Notes: generated by a model not told the origin, from the letters alone. DNA of 35,237 nt from Candidatus Sumerlaeota bacterium (GCA_017161705.1 JADFCW010000029.1:1-35237); one strand, 5' to 3'; numbered from the stretch's first letter, positions 9,567 through 18,215 are shown. Translations and numbers: made by a program.

Positions 9567-11048
9567 TCAGGGCCTCGTATTCGGCTGGGTGCGGCATCGC
9601 TCCAGAAGCCCGCTGAGCTCGGCCACGACAGCCGGATTGTCTTTCTGGACATCCGCCGTTTCGGCAATGTCGTTGGCAAGATTATACAATTGCGGCTGGA
9701 ACTCATCCTTGCGCATGGCCGGAGGTTTGGGCTTAGCGGGTTTGCCCTCGATCCACTTCCATGGTCCCTTTCGAATGGCAAAAACGCCGTCGGCGCTGTG
9801 GAGTACCATATGGGGCCGAAGCGGCGTATCGGATTTTTCGCCCAGCCATGCGGGCAGGATATTGAAGCTATCCTCGGCGGCCTCGGTTGCCGGCGGCATA
9901 GGGGCGCCGACCAATGCGGCAATCGTGGCATAGGTGTCTACCAGACTGATCATCGCGTCGCAGACGGCGCCGGCCGGCGCATGGCCCGGCCACCGCACGA
10001 TGTAGGGCACGCGGAAACCGCCCTCCCAGACCGTGTGCTTGTCGCCCTTGAACGGCCCCATGGCGTTGAGGCCTGCTTCCCGAGCGATGCGCTGTTCTTC
10101 GCCAAAAAACTCGCCGCCGTTGTCCGCGGTAAACAGGACCAGGGTGTTGTGGGCCAGCCCCTTTTCATCGAGAGCGGCCAGAACGGCGCCGACCGATGCG
10201 TCCAACTCGTGAATCCAGTCGCCGTAAGGGCCCGCTCCGCTGGTCTTGCGCGTTTGCGCCGACGGCGTGACCGGGTTATGAACCGCCACGGGGCAATAAT
10301 AGAGAAAGAACGGTGTTCCCGGTTCCTGCTGTTTGATCCACGCAACGGCTTTCTGCGTCAACGTCGGCATTACTTCATCATCCACGCGCTGCGGGGCATC
10401 GAGGCCCAGCTGACTGACCCCGCGAAAGCTTTTGTATTTCTGCGGGGTTAGCGTTGCCGACCGAAGGCCGAAAACTGTCTCGCCCTCAACGAACACTCCC
10501 GTCACATCGCCATGATTCGATGGAACAGCGAATTGATAATCGAAGCCGACGTCCTGCGCGCCGGGACGCAGCGGCTTCGTGTAGTCGGTTTTGTCCGACT
10601 GATAACCCAGATGCCACTTGCCGACGATGGCCGTGCGATAACCGAGCGACTTGAGAAGCGAGGCAATCGTCGGCCGCTTCGGCTCGATGTGCAACGGCGC
10701 CCGGGGGCCTAGCACCTCATACTTCAGCGACGTGCGCCAGCAATAGCGGCCCGTCAGAAGTCCGTAGCGCGTAGGCGAGCAAACAGACGACGGGGCGTTG
10801 GCGTCGGTGAAACGCACCCCTTCTTTGGCCAGACGGTCAATGTGCGGCGTGCGAATGATTTTGGGATCGGCGCCATAGCAGCCCACACTGCCCCAGCCGA
10901 GGTCATCGGCGAGAATCAGTACGATGTTGGGGCGGGCAGGCTGCGACGGCGTGCCAGCGGACTCTCCTGCGGCTGGGGGCAGACACGGATGCAATCCCAG
11001 TGCTGTCGCACCGAGTGCGGCTGTTTTTAAAAATGCGCGACGTTTCAT
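9567..11048 (-). CDS. Tat-exported sulfatase (arylsulfatase A-like, S1 type)
   Basis: The 493-residue protein begins with a twin-arginine signal (MKRRAFLKTAALGATALG). The sulfatase N-terminal strand PNIVLILADDLGWGSVGCYG supplies metal-binding aspartates. The active-site box VCSPTRYGLLTGRY carries Cys90, which a formylglycine-generating enzyme would convert to formylglycine. Further family marks are IVGKWHLGY, LVLFTADNGGE and the C-terminal AIRKGPWKWIEG. It should hydrolyse sulfate esters, most likely on polysaccharides or other glycans, outside the cytoplasm. The substrate cannot be told from sequence. It is probably the first gene of a minus-strand unit with the POT transporter; its promoter region lies opposite the rpmB promoter. 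Confidence 0.94.
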   Translation of the reverse strand: MKRRAFLKTAALGATALGLHPCLPPAAGESAGTPSQPARPNIVLILADDLGWGSVGCYGADPKIIRTPHIDRLAKEGVRFTDANAPSSVCSPTRYGLLTGRYCWRTSLKYEVLGPRAPLHIEPKRPTIASLLKSLGYRTAIVGKWHLGYQSDKTDYTKPLRPGAQDVGFDYQFAVPSNHGDVTGVFVEGETVFGLRSATLTPQKYKSFRGVSQLGLDAPQRVDDEVMPTLTQKAVAWIKQQEPGTPFFLYYCPVAVHNPVTPSAQTRKTSGAGPYGDWIHELDASVGAVLAALDEKGLAHNTLVLFTADNGGEFFGEEQRIAREAGLNAMGPFKGDKHTVWEGGFRVPYIVRWPGHAPAGAVCDAMISLVDTYATIAALVGAPMPPATEAAEDSFNILPAWLGEKSDTPLRPHMVLHSADGVFAIRKGPWKWIEGKPAKPKPPAMRKDEFQPQLYNLANDIAETADVQKDNPAVVAELSGLLERCRTQPNTRP

Positions 11049-11178
11049 TTTCGCTCTCCTGAACGGTATTCGAACTCGGCTCTGGGCAAAACCACGGCGG
11101 CAAATTGAACTGAAAGGGGCACTGTGTCAACCGCTTCGTTAGATGCGTTGCCGGCCCTTTTTGCAAGTAAAAATCCTG

Positions 11179-11207
11179 TTGACACGGCCCAGGCGGCAAA
11201 AAATACT
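11179..11207 (+). promoter_or_regulatory. Sigma70-type promoter for rpmB
   Basis: A perfect -35 box TTGACA (11179-11184) is separated by 17 bases from AATACT (11202-11207), which matches TATAAT at four of six positions. Transcription would start near 11214, giving a leader of about 37 nt before the rpmB ATG. This is the clearest consensus promoter I see in the window. Confidence 0.7.
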
Positions 11208-11250
11208 TTAAGTTCATTGGATAATGAGCACCACTGATGGAGCAAAAATT

Positions 11251-11439
11251 ATGGCCAAGTGTGCAATATGCGGAAAGCAACGCGGCGTGGGCAACCGGGT
11301 CAGCCACGCCAACAACCGAACGAAGCGGACGTTCGCGCCTAACCTGCAGCGCTTGCGCGTCCAGGTGGGGAAAACCGTTCGGCGACAGTATGTGTGCACA
11401 TCCTGCATCAAGGCGGGCAAGGTCGTCAAGGCCGTCTAA
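11251..11439 (+). CDS. rpmB: 50S ribosomal protein L28 (bL28)
   Basis: This 62-residue basic protein is bL28 of the large ribosomal subunit. It starts MAKCAICGK and continues [20 protein letters not shown], the family signature, then [20 protein letters not shown]. The paired CxxC motifs (CAIC near the start, CTSC near the end) mark the zinc-binding C+ form. The ATG at 11251 is preceded by GGAG and gives the conserved N-terminus, so the upstream ATG at 11224 is rejected. The promoter at 11179-11207 drives it, and the STAS gene begins only 14 bp after its stop. Confidence 0.96.
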   Translation: MAKCAICGKQRGVGNRVSHANNRTKRTFAPNLQRLRVQVGKTVRRQYVCTSCIKAGKVVKAV

Positions 11440-11453
11440 TCCCGTCCGCCATC

Positions 11454-11879
11454 ATGTCTGAAATTCACAATAAGGGTCAAATTGACCGGCGTTGGCGGGT
11501 CGAGAACCCTCCAGGCGAAGAACGGCGGCGCGGCCGGATTCGGGACCTGGAGGTTCGCGTCGAACGGAAGTCAAAATCCGAAATTGTCGTTCATATCGCC
11601 AACGAATTTGTCGCGGATAATTCGCCTTTGCTCGACGAGGCGCTGGGACGGCTGTTCCCCCTCGAGCGCGGAACCTTGGTCGAGCTAGAAATGAGCGGCA
11701 TCCCCTATGCTGACAGCGACGCGTTGAGTCAGATCCTTGGCTGGGCGCGAAAGATCAACCAGGCAGGCAGCCGCCTGGTTCTGGCCAACCCCACCCCGTA
11801 TGTCGCGGAGATTCTCCGGACCCTGCATTTGGACGAGATTCTTCCGATCGTTCGGCGACGTTCTTTTCCTGCCACGTAA
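11454..11879 (+). CDS. STAS-domain protein (anti-sigma factor antagonist-like)
   Basis: The 141-residue protein has a charged N-terminal extension (about 30 residues, with EERRRGRIRD) followed by a STAS domain. The segment IPYADSDALSQIL corresponds to the DSSGL loop of SpoIIAA/RsbV. Ser88 stands where these proteins are phosphorylated by an anti-sigma kinase. The later part (RLVLANPTPYVAEILRTLHL) matches the usual helix-strand-helix ending. It may act in a partner-switching pathway, but no anti-sigma kinase, PP2C phosphatase or sigma gene is nearby. It lies 14 bp downstream of rpmB and has no evident promoter or strong ribosome site of its own, so it is probably expressed from the rpmB promoter. 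Confidence 0.82.
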   Translation: MSEIHNKGQIDRRWRVENPPGEERRRGRIRDLEVRVERKSKSEIVVHIANEFVADNSPLLDEALGRLFPLERGTLVELEMSGIPYADSDALSQILGWARKINQAGSRLVLANPTPYVAEILRTLHLDEILPIVRRRSFPAT

Positions 11880-11932
11880 GATTCAGCGCCCGCCCCGAAA
11901 ATCCCATTCGGTTCGGCCCCTCAGAGCAGGCT

Positions 11933-13297
11933 TCACATTCCCTGTGAGGAAAGGTCCTTGATTTTGCGCTGAAGCGTTCGGCGGCTGATACCCAGGCGCT
12001 TGGCCGCCTGTGTGATATTCCCATTACAAAGGGCGAGTGTCTGACGCAGGACTTCTTTCTCGACGTCGTCGAGGCGGGTTTCCGGCCCCACTGACAACAT
12101 CCATTCTTCGCCGCCGGGGCTTTCGTGAAATGCCGGCGGGAGGTCGCGCACACCGATTTCATTATTTTTGCAAAACAAGAAGGCGTTTTCGACAACATTG
12201 CGCAGCTCGCGCACGTTTCCCGGCCACGGCCACGCCATCAGCTTTGCCAAAGCTGCCGGAGTAACGGTGGGCGCAGGGCGTCCGGCCTCGTGCGCAAAGT
12301 CGTTGAGAAAACGGCCGACCAGAAGCGGAATGTCGCTGGCGCGCTCGCGCAGCGGCGGCACGCGCAGCGTCACCACGTTGAGGCGATAGAAAAGGTCTTC
12401 GCGAAAGCGGCCTTCGGCTACGGCGCGTTCAAGGTCGCGATTTGTGGCAGCGATCAGACGGACGTCCACCGTCACCGGTTGCTGGCCGCCGACGCGCATG
12501 AACTCGCGGGTTTCGAGAACCCGCAACAGTGCCACCTGCATCGAAAGCGGAATTTCGCCGATCTCGTCGAGAAAGAGCGTTCCGCCGTCGGCCAGTTCGA
12601 ACCGGCCCGGCTTGCGCGCGACGGCGCCGGTGAAGGCGCCGCGTTCGTGGCCGAACAGTTCGCTTTCGAGCAGTGTTTCCGGCAACGCTGCGCAATGAAC
12701 GGGGACAAACGGGCCGTTGCGGCGCGGACTATTCTGGTGCAGCGCGCGCGCGATCAACTCCTTGCCCACGCCGCTTTCGCCGAGAATCAGGACGGTGACC
12801 CGCGTCGGGGCAACGCGCCGCATTTGGTCGAACAGGGCACGCATGGGGGGCGAGTCGCCGACAATGCCCTCGAAGCCGAACTTATGGTCCAGCTGGGCGC
12901 GGAGTGCTTCATTTTCCAATTCGAGCCGGCGTTTCTCCAGCGCCCGGGCGACTTGAACGCGCAGCTCGGCCAGGTTGATGGGCTTGGTCAGATAGTTGAA
13001 TGCGCCCAGTTGCAGCGCTTCGACGGCCGAGGGAATGGTGCCGTAGGCGGTGAGGATAATCACGGGCGGAGCGGGCTGTTTCTTGACCGCAGCGCGCACG
13101 ACGTCCAGGCCGGCGGTCTGCGCATCGCCCATGCGCAAATCGGTGACCACCACGTCGGGAGACTCCTCGTCCAGCAGGGCAATACCTCGAGAGGCGCTGG
13201 AGGCGGTCAGAATGCGGTAGTCGCTTCGGGCGAAGGCCAGTTCCAGCGCCTGCAAGTTTCCCGGATCATCGTCTATGAGAAGCAGGGTCGGTTGCAT
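11933..13297 (-). CDS. NtrC-family sigma54-dependent response regulator
   Basis: The 454-residue protein has the three NtrC modules. The receiver (1-115) has the acidic cluster LLIDDD, phospho-acceptor Asp53 in VVVTDLRMG and Lys105 in YLTKP. The AAA+ domain has Walker A GESGVGKE (173-180), the sigma54 contact loop GAFTGA (220-225), Walker B GGTLFLDEIGEI and WPWPGNVREL. The Fis-type helix-turn-helix at the end is GNITQAAKRLGISRRTLQRK. With GAFTGA intact it should open sigma54 promoters when phosphorylated. The ATG at 13297 is preferred over the TTG at 13309. Its start overlaps the end of the DUF502 gene by 32 bp, and the histidine kinase lies just upstream, so the three genes form one unit. 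Confidence 0.94.
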   Translation of the reverse strand: MQPTLLLIDDDPGNLQALELAFARSDYRILTASSASRGIALLDEESPDVVVTDLRMGDAQTAGLDVVRAAVKKQPAPPVIILTAYGTIPSAVEALQLGAFNYLTKPINLAELRVQVARALEKRRLELENEALRAQLDHKFGFEGIVGDSPPMRALFDQMRRVAPTRVTVLILGESGVGKELIARALHQNSPRRNGPFVPVHCAALPETLLESELFGHERGAFTGAVARKPGRFELADGGTLFLDEIGEIPLSMQVALLRVLETREFMRVGGQQPVTVDVRLIAATNRDLERAVAEGRFREDLFYRLNVVTLRVPPLRERASDIPLLVGRFLNDFAHEAGRPAPTVTPAALAKLMAWPWPGNVRELRNVVENAFLFCKNNEIGVRDLPPAFHESPGGEEWMLSVGPETRLDDVEKEVLRQTLALCNGNITQAAKRLGISRRTLQRKIKDLSSQGM

Positions 13298-14105
13298 CGT
13301 CGGGTCCAATCGGGGAGCCGTCCGTCAAAAGTTCCGTCTCTTCGGCGCTTTCGTCGCCGACCAGCGAAGTCTGATAGGGGCGGAGCAAAATTTGATCGGG
13401 CGGGAGAATGCCGCCCGAGACGATGAAGCGCATGGCTTGTTCAAAGGTTAAGTTGGTCTCCCACACACTCTCGCGCGGCAGAAGCACCAAATACCCTGAG
13501 GTGGGATTGGGCGTAGTGGGCACAAACACGTTGACATAGGGCTGCGGGTCGCCCTCCAAAGAAGTTTCTCCGGTGGCAAAGGCGATGGTTTTGATGCCAA
13601 GACGGGGAAAATCAATGGCGACGACCTTTTTCCGGGCGCTTCCAGTAGGCAGGGCAAGAGTTTCGGCAATTTGTTTGCTGGTTTTGTAAAAGAATTTCAC
13701 CAGAGGAATGCGCACCACCAGGCTTTCGGCCAGACCGATCAGGCGGCGGACCGCTGTGCGCGATGTGATCAGTCCGAACAGATACAGCATGGCCAGGGCG
13801 GTAATCACGGACATGACGACGCCGACCGCTTTATAGGCCACACTATCGGGCGCAATTTTCCATTGTTGGATCAAAATGGGTTTGAGAAACGGCTCGAATT
13901 TGGTATAAATGCTGCTCAGCAGGAAATTCAGGAACCAAAGCGTGGTGGCAATGGGAATGAGAAACAGGATGCCGGTAATGATTCGGCGGCGAATGATGGC
14001 ATAGCTGCGCGCCCAGTAGCCCTTGGGCGGGGCGGGTTCTCGGCGACGTGCCTCGGCTCGCGAGATGAACCGCCCCAGTCGCTCGACTTTCTTTTCCTCG
14101 GCCAT
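13266..14105 (-). CDS. DUF502 family membrane protein
   Basis: The 279-residue protein matches the DUF502 (PF04367) pattern. A basic N-terminal segment is followed by TM1 (IITGILFLIPIATTLWFLNF, about 42-63), a short extramembrane loop, and TM2 (VGVVMSVITALAMLYLFGLI, about 93-113). Then comes a conserved soluble part with IPLVKFFYKTSKQIAETL, VVAIDFPRLGIKTIAFATG, VFVPTTPNPTSGYLVLLP and EQAMRFIVSGG. The family function is unknown. The ATG at 14105 is chosen because GGAGGA lies 5 nt upstream. It sits between the kinase gene (58 bp upstream) and the NtrC-type regulator (32-bp overlap), so it may belong to that signalling pathway; this is inference. Confidence 0.9.
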   Translation of the reverse strand: MAEEKKVERLGRFISRAEARRREPAPPKGYWARSYAIIRRRIITGILFLIPIATTLWFLNFLLSSIYTKFEPFLKPILIQQWKIAPDSVAYKAVGVVMSVITALAMLYLFGLITSRTAVRRLIGLAESLVVRIPLVKFFYKTSKQIAETLALPTGSARKKVVAIDFPRLGIKTIAFATGETSLEGDPQPYVNVFVPTTPNPTSGYLVLLPRESVWETNLTFEQAMRFIVSGGILPPDQILLRPYQTSLVGDESAEETELLTDGSPIGPDDATDPASHRR

Positions 14106-14163
14106 CGCTTCCTCCGGAATTTGTGCTGTACATACAGACTCCCGCCGCGTCCGCGGGGATTGC

Positions 14164-15537
14164 CTATGCATCCCTTGGTTTTTCGCGCATTCGCAGGGGC
14201 AGAAGAATGCGAATGATGCACGCCCAGCCGTCGCGCGAGTCTACTACGATGCTTCCGCCGTGGCGTTGGACAATCTGCCGGGCTATGGCCAGCCCAAACC
14301 CCGAGCCGCCGGGCCGGGTCGAATAAAACACCTCGAAGACCTGCTCGCGGCGCTCGACCGGAATCCCCGGCCCCGTATCCCGAATTTCAATTTGGCAGAC
14401 GCTGCCTTCGGCGCGGCAGGCCGCCACGAGCCGGCGCTCGGGCCGGTTTTCCATGGCTTGAATCGCGTTCAGCATGACGTTCCAAAAGACCTGCTGAAGC
14501 GCCGCAGCGTCACCCTCCAGAAGGCACGAGCGATCGCCTTCAAACCGATAGTGAACATGGCGTTGGCGCATTTCCGGCTCGAGCACGGCGGCGGTTTCGC
14601 TCAGGATTGCCACGACATCCAGCGTTTGCATTTGAGCCGGCGGCGGGAGGGCAAACTGGAGAAAATTCGTCAACGTGGTGTTCAACCGCCGGACTTCCGA
14701 TTTCAGCAACTCCAGAATTCGGCCGGTGCGTTCCCCAGAGTCAGGACGGGGATCGGCGATCTCCTCGCCCACCACATCGAGGTTGAGGCTCAAAGCATTG
14801 AGGGGATTTCGGATTTCGTGGGCCAGGCCGGCGGCCAGAGTTCCCACGTAGGCCATACGATCGAGTTTTTCGTGCGCCCGCTCGCGTTCGAGGTGGCGGC
14901 GGAAAATATGCCATAGAAACCAGAAGGTCGCAACCAGCAGCGCCGAAATGCCTCCGGCCAGAGCCGACAGCCACGCGGTGATCTGCCGGCTTTCGTGCTG
15001 GATTTCGCTGAGGAGCACTTCGGGAACATACTTTACCTCGATGTCGCCGCGCGCCCGGCCCCCGCGCAAAATGGGGCGGCGCGCCGAGGCCGCCTCGGAC
15101 GTCGCCGGGGCCGCCGCTTCGAGCCGCACATCGTTGGCCTGCTCCGGCCCCAGCTGATAGGTGACACGGCCCTTTTCGTCCACCGTCAGAAGCACCACCA
15201 CGCGGTTGTCATGACCGAGAACAAAACGAAGTGCCTGGCGGAACCTGGGGCTATCGCGCAATGTTGCCGCCCCCTCGCCGGCCTCTTCCTCAAGGACCGT
15301 GGCCAGATGCTCGACATGCTGCTGGACCAGTTCGCGCGCGCGGCCGACGATCTGGCGCTTGCGCGCCTCGACCGCAAAGACGGTCACCAGCGTCAGGCCG
15401 AGCGCCAGCGCCAGCAGGCATGCCAAACCGAAGAAGAAGACTTTGGCGCGAAGCGAAGGCGACCAAGTTGGGATTCGGAGAAACATGGAATGCAGCGCGG
15501 AAGGTCGGGAAGTGCCGTTCAATAGACGGTTCGACAT
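14164..15537 (-). CDS. Membrane sensor histidine kinase (NtrB/AtoS-like)
   Basis: The 457-residue protein is an inner-membrane sensor kinase. TM1 (about 33-55, FFFGLACLLALALGLTLV) and TM2 (about 188-212, ALAGGISALLVATFWFLW) flank a roughly 130-residue extracytoplasmic sensor region of no recognised family. The H-box GLAHEIRNPLNALSLNLD carries phospho-acceptor His240. The ATPase domain shows the N box NVMLNAIQAM, G1 DTGPGIP and G2 GSGFGLAIARQI. The H-box and lack of a receiver suit a partner of an NtrC-type regulator, which lies two genes downstream. The start is uncertain: ATG 15537 is used, and ATG 15486 would also keep both membrane segments. Confidence 0.92.
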   Translation of the reverse strand: MSNRLLNGTSRPSALHSMFLRIPTWSPSLRAKVFFFGLACLLALALGLTLVTVFAVEARKRQIVGRARELVQQHVEHLATVLEEEAGEGAATLRDSPRFRQALRFVLGHDNRVVVLLTVDEKGRVTYQLGPEQANDVRLEAAAPATSEAASARRPILRGGRARGDIEVKYVPEVLLSEIQHESRQITAWLSALAGGISALLVATFWFLWHIFRRHLERERAHEKLDRMAYVGTLAAGLAHEIRNPLNALSLNLDVVGEEIADPRPDSGERTGRILELLKSEVRRLNTTLTNFLQFALPPPAQMQTLDVVAILSETAAVLEPEMRQRHVHYRFEGDRSCLLEGDAAALQQVFWNVMLNAIQAMENRPERRLVAACRAEGSVCQIEIRDTGPGIPVERREQVFEVFYSTRPGGSGFGLAIARQIVQRHGGSIVVDSRDGWACIIRILLPLRMREKPRDA

Positions 15538-15782
15538 GTGCGCATGCAGCTGCGCTTGGCAAAGGCAAATGTGAATCTACCCATGCAGCGCTGTCAATCA
15601 AATCAAAGTGCGATGCTCCGGCCCGGCCGGGATAGAACGTTGTTCTGGATGGTGTCGCTTTCTTTCTTGACGCCGGCAAAGAGGCCGCTTCCAAGTAATC
15701 GCGTCGGCTGCGAGCGGCCGGGCCGCAGCGGTCGCGTGTCGGGCGGAGGGGAACCCAAATTTCATCGTCCAAGAGGTTCGTT

Positions 15783-17057
15783 ATGAAGGTACTGGTTATC
15801 GGCAGCGGGGGCCGCGAGCATACGCTCGTGTGGAAAATCGCGCAGAGTCCGCGTGTACGGCGGGTATTCTGCGCTCCCGGCAATCCGGGCATCGGGCGTT
15901 CCGCCGAATGCCTTGCATTGCCGGTCACGCCGCCTTTTTCCGAGATTGTCGAGTTTGCTCGGCGCGAGCAAATCGCCCTCGCCGTGGTCGGTCCTGAAGA
16001 CCCTTTGGCCGAAGGCATCGTGGATGCCTTCGAGCAGGCCGGACTTCGCATCTTTGGCCCCAGCCGTCTTGCCGCGCAGATGGAAGCGAGCAAAAAGTTC
16101 GCCAAGGCGATTATGCGGGAAGGCCGCGTGCCGCAGGCTGCCTATGCAGAGTTCACTTCGCTTGAACCGGCGCGCAAATATATCGCCCATTGCGCGCTGC
16201 CGTGTGTCATCAAGTTCAACGATTTGGCCAAGGGCAAGGGTGTGAGTATCCACAGCGACCGCGCCGAGGCAGAAGCCAAACTGGCCGACATTTTTGAAAA
16301 GCGCGTCTTCGGCGACCCGTCTAACGGCGTTGTGATCGAGGAGTTTCTCGAAGGCGAGGAGGCGTCGGTGCTCGCTTTTGTGGACGGCCGTACGGTTCTT
16401 CCCATGGAGGCGGCTCAGGATCACAAGGCCATCTTTGACGGCGACCGCGGCCCCAACACCGGCGGCATGGGAGCGTATTGCCCTGCCCCGGTGGTAGACA
16501 CAGCAATGGCCGAGCGGGTGCGGCGCGAGATTTTGGAGCCGACCGTGGCTGCACTCGCCCGCCGCGGCATCGTGTACAAGGGCGTCCTTTATGCGGGCCT
16601 GATGATCGGCAAGGACGGCCCCCGTGTGCTCGAATTTAATTGCAGGTTTGGCGACCCGGAAGTGCAGGCCGTGCTGCCGCGTCTTGAAAACGACGTGGTG
16701 GACGTCATGGACGCGGTCGTGGACGGACGCTTGTCGGATATGGAGTTGCGATGGAACAACCAGCATGCGATTTGCGTGGTGGCGGCATCGGCAGGCTACC
16801 CGGGCGACTATGCGAAAGGAAAGCCAATAAAGGGACTTGACGAGGCAGGAAAAGAGGCATTGATTTTTCATGCAGGAACTGCGTGGAAGGACGGGCAAAT
16901 CGTGACCAACGGCGGGCGCGTGCTGGGCGTGACGGCTCTTGGCGATACTCTGGCCGAGGCGCAGCAAAAGGCCTATGCCGCGCTTGGGAAGATTCACTTT
17001 GATGGGATTTACTACCGGCGAGATATTGGCTATCGCGCGCTGGGGCGGGGGAAATGA
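15783..17057 (+). CDS. purD: Phosphoribosylamine-glycine ligase (GARS)
   Basis: The enzyme joins phosphoribosylamine and glycine with ATP in step two of purine synthesis, in the cytoplasm. The 424-residue length is normal. The N-domain begins MKVLVIGSGGREHTLVWKIA, the PurD signature. The ATP-grasp region shows ASKKFAKAIM, PCVIKFNDLAKGKGVSI, GVVIEEFLEGEEASVLAFVD and GPNTGGMGAYCPAP. The metal-binding stretch is VLEFNCRFGDPEVQAVLPRL. The usual KADGLAAGKGV loop reads KFNDLAKGKGV here, a mild variation. AAGAGG lies 7 nt before the ATG. It heads a plus-strand block with purE and the pyr genes, and the 245-bp gap upstream should hold the promoter, which I could not define. Confidence 0.97.
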   Translation: MKVLVIGSGGREHTLVWKIAQSPRVRRVFCAPGNPGIGRSAECLALPVTPPFSEIVEFARREQIALAVVGPEDPLAEGIVDAFEQAGLRIFGPSRLAAQMEASKKFAKAIMREGRVPQAAYAEFTSLEPARKYIAHCALPCVIKFNDLAKGKGVSIHSDRAEAEAKLADIFEKRVFGDPSNGVVIEEFLEGEEASVLAFVDGRTVLPMEAAQDHKAIFDGDRGPNTGGMGAYCPAPVVDTAMAERVRREILEPTVAALARRGIVYKGVLYAGLMIGKDGPRVLEFNCRFGDPEVQAVLPRLENDVVDVMDAVVDGRLSDMELRWNNQHAICVVAASAGYPGDYAKGKPIKGLDEAGKEALIFHAGTAWKDGQIVTNGGRVLGVTALGDTLAEAQQKAYAALGKIHFDGIYYRRDIGYRALGRGK

Positions 17058-17089
17058 GCGAGGTCCAAAAAGATAAGAAACAGATGAGG

Positions 17090-17107
17090 CAAACTAAAGT
17101 GTGAAGT
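17090..17107 (-). repeat. Dispersed short repeat (palindromic core copy)
   Basis: The plus strand reads CAAACTAAAGTGTGAAGT. Its complement, ACTTCACACTTTAGTTTG, matches the core of the copies at 1875-1899 and 28871-28948. It lies in the 62-bp gap between purD and purE, just upstream of the purE ribosome site. Confidence 0.5.
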
Positions 17108-17119
17108 GCGAGGGGGCGG

Positions 17120-17686
17120 ATGACCGATCAATCAAGAATTAAAAATGCAAAATCCAAAATCGATGTGGCCATCGTCGTGGGCAGCGACAGCGACCTGCCC
17201 GTTATGGCGCGGGCGGCGGAAACGCTCGAAGAGTTTGGCGTTCCGCACGAAGTTCAAATCCTTTCGGCCCACCGGACGCCGCAGTTGCTCGAAGAATACG
17301 CGGCATCCTTTCCTGAACGCGGCGTGAAGGTTGTCATCGCCGCCGCGGGCAGCGCGGCGCATCTGGCGGGAAAGATCGCTTCAACAACTACACTACCGGT
17401 GATCGGGGTGCCGTTGGAGACAGGCGGACTGGGCGGACTGGACGCGTTGCTGTCCACCGTCCAAATGCCGGGAGGAATTCCGGTGCTGACCGTGGCCATC
17501 GGACCGGCAGGAGCGGCCAATGCGGCGTTGGGCGCAATCGAAATCCTGGCGCTGTCGCAGCCGAAGTTGAGCGAGAAGCTCGCTGCCCATCGCAAGAAAA
17601 TGGCCGATTCTGTGGCGCGCAAGAACGCCGAATTGCAACAGTTGGGAGTAGCGAAATATGTCCGAAAAAAAGCTGCTCATGGATAA
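17120..17686 (+). CDS. purE: N5-carboxyaminoimidazole ribonucleotide mutase
   Basis: This is class I PurE, which moves the carboxyl group of N5-CAIR to carbon 4 in purine synthesis. It has the phosphate-binding GSDSDLPVM, the catalytic loop SAHRTPQLLEEYA, and the conserved TTLPVIGVPL and GGLDALLSTVQMPGGIPVLT. It usually works with PurK, which is not in this window. The first 14 residues (MTDQSRIKNAKSKI) are not conserved in PurE and come from an AT-rich stretch that looks like inserted repeat DNA. GGGGG before the ATG at 17120 supports this start. The 188-residue length is slightly above normal because of this leader and a C-terminal tail. Its last 29 bases overlap pyrR, so the two are translationally linked. 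Confidence 0.96.
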   Translation: MTDQSRIKNAKSKIDVAIVVGSDSDLPVMARAAETLEEFGVPHEVQILSAHRTPQLLEEYAASFPERGVKVVIAAAGSAAHLAGKIASTTTLPVIGVPLETGGLGGLDALLSTVQMPGGIPVLTVAIGPAGAANAALGAIEILALSQPKLSEKLAAHRKKMADSVARKNAELQQLGVAKYVRKKAAHG

Positions 17687-18215
17687 AGAGGCGCTGGCGT
17701 ACGCTCTCGACAGGATGGCCGAGGGCATTCTGGCTCTCAAACCCGATGTCGGGCGCCTCGCGCTGGTCGGCATTCGCACGCGGGGAATCAATCTGGCCGA
17801 GCGGCTGAAAACGCGGCTCGATCATCTGTGCCAGTGCGATGTGCCCATCGGTGCGCTCGACATCACGCTGTATCGCGACGACCTGTCGCAGTTGGCCAGT
17901 CAGCCGCTGGTTGGCGAAACGCACCTGGCGTTTGGCGTCGAGGGGCGCGAGATTGTTCTGGTGGACGATGTGCTTTACACAGGCCGGACGGTACGGGCGG
18001 CGCTCGACGCCATCGTCCACTACGGCCGTCCGCAGCGCATTATTCTCGCCGTCCTCGTGGACCGCGGCAACCGCGAGTATCCCATTCAGCCCGACGTTGC
18101 TGCCGTGAAGATCGAGACCGCCCCCAACCAGAATGTACAGGTTCGGCTCGAAGAGCTGGACGGCGAGGAGCATGTTCTGCTGGTTACCAAAGGACCGGAG
18201 GACACACATTTCTAA
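17658..18215 (+). CDS. pyrR: PyrR: pyrimidine regulatory protein / uracil phosphoribosyltransferase
   Basis: The 185-residue type I phosphoribosyltransferase fold carries the PRPP loop VLVDDVLYTGRTVRAALDA (about 101-119). It also has the early PyrR signature GRLALVGIRTRGINLAERL and YRDDL in the flexible arm. Homologues bind UMP-responsive leader RNA to attenuate pyr genes and can have weak uracil phosphoribosyltransferase activity. GGGAG lies 10 nt before the ATG, inside the end of purE. The gene lies directly upstream of pyrB, separated by a leader of about 195 nt with a large inverted repeat. I found no obvious classic PyrR-binding loop there, so its RNA target is not shown. Confidence 0.95.
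   Translation: MSEKKLLMDKEALAYALDRMAEGILALKPDVGRLALVGIRTRGINLAERLKTRLDHLCQCDVPIGALDITLYRDDLSQLASQPLVGETHLAFGVEGREIVLVDDVLYTGRTVRAALDAIVHYGRPQRIILAVLVDRGNREYPIQPDVAAVKIETAPNQNVQVRLEELDGEEHVLLVTKGPEDTHF

Noticed and set aside
12125-13426. Plus-strand open frame of 433 codons
   Set aside because: It is antisense to the NtrC-type regulator, whose motifs are complete; the translated sequence has no recognisable domain.
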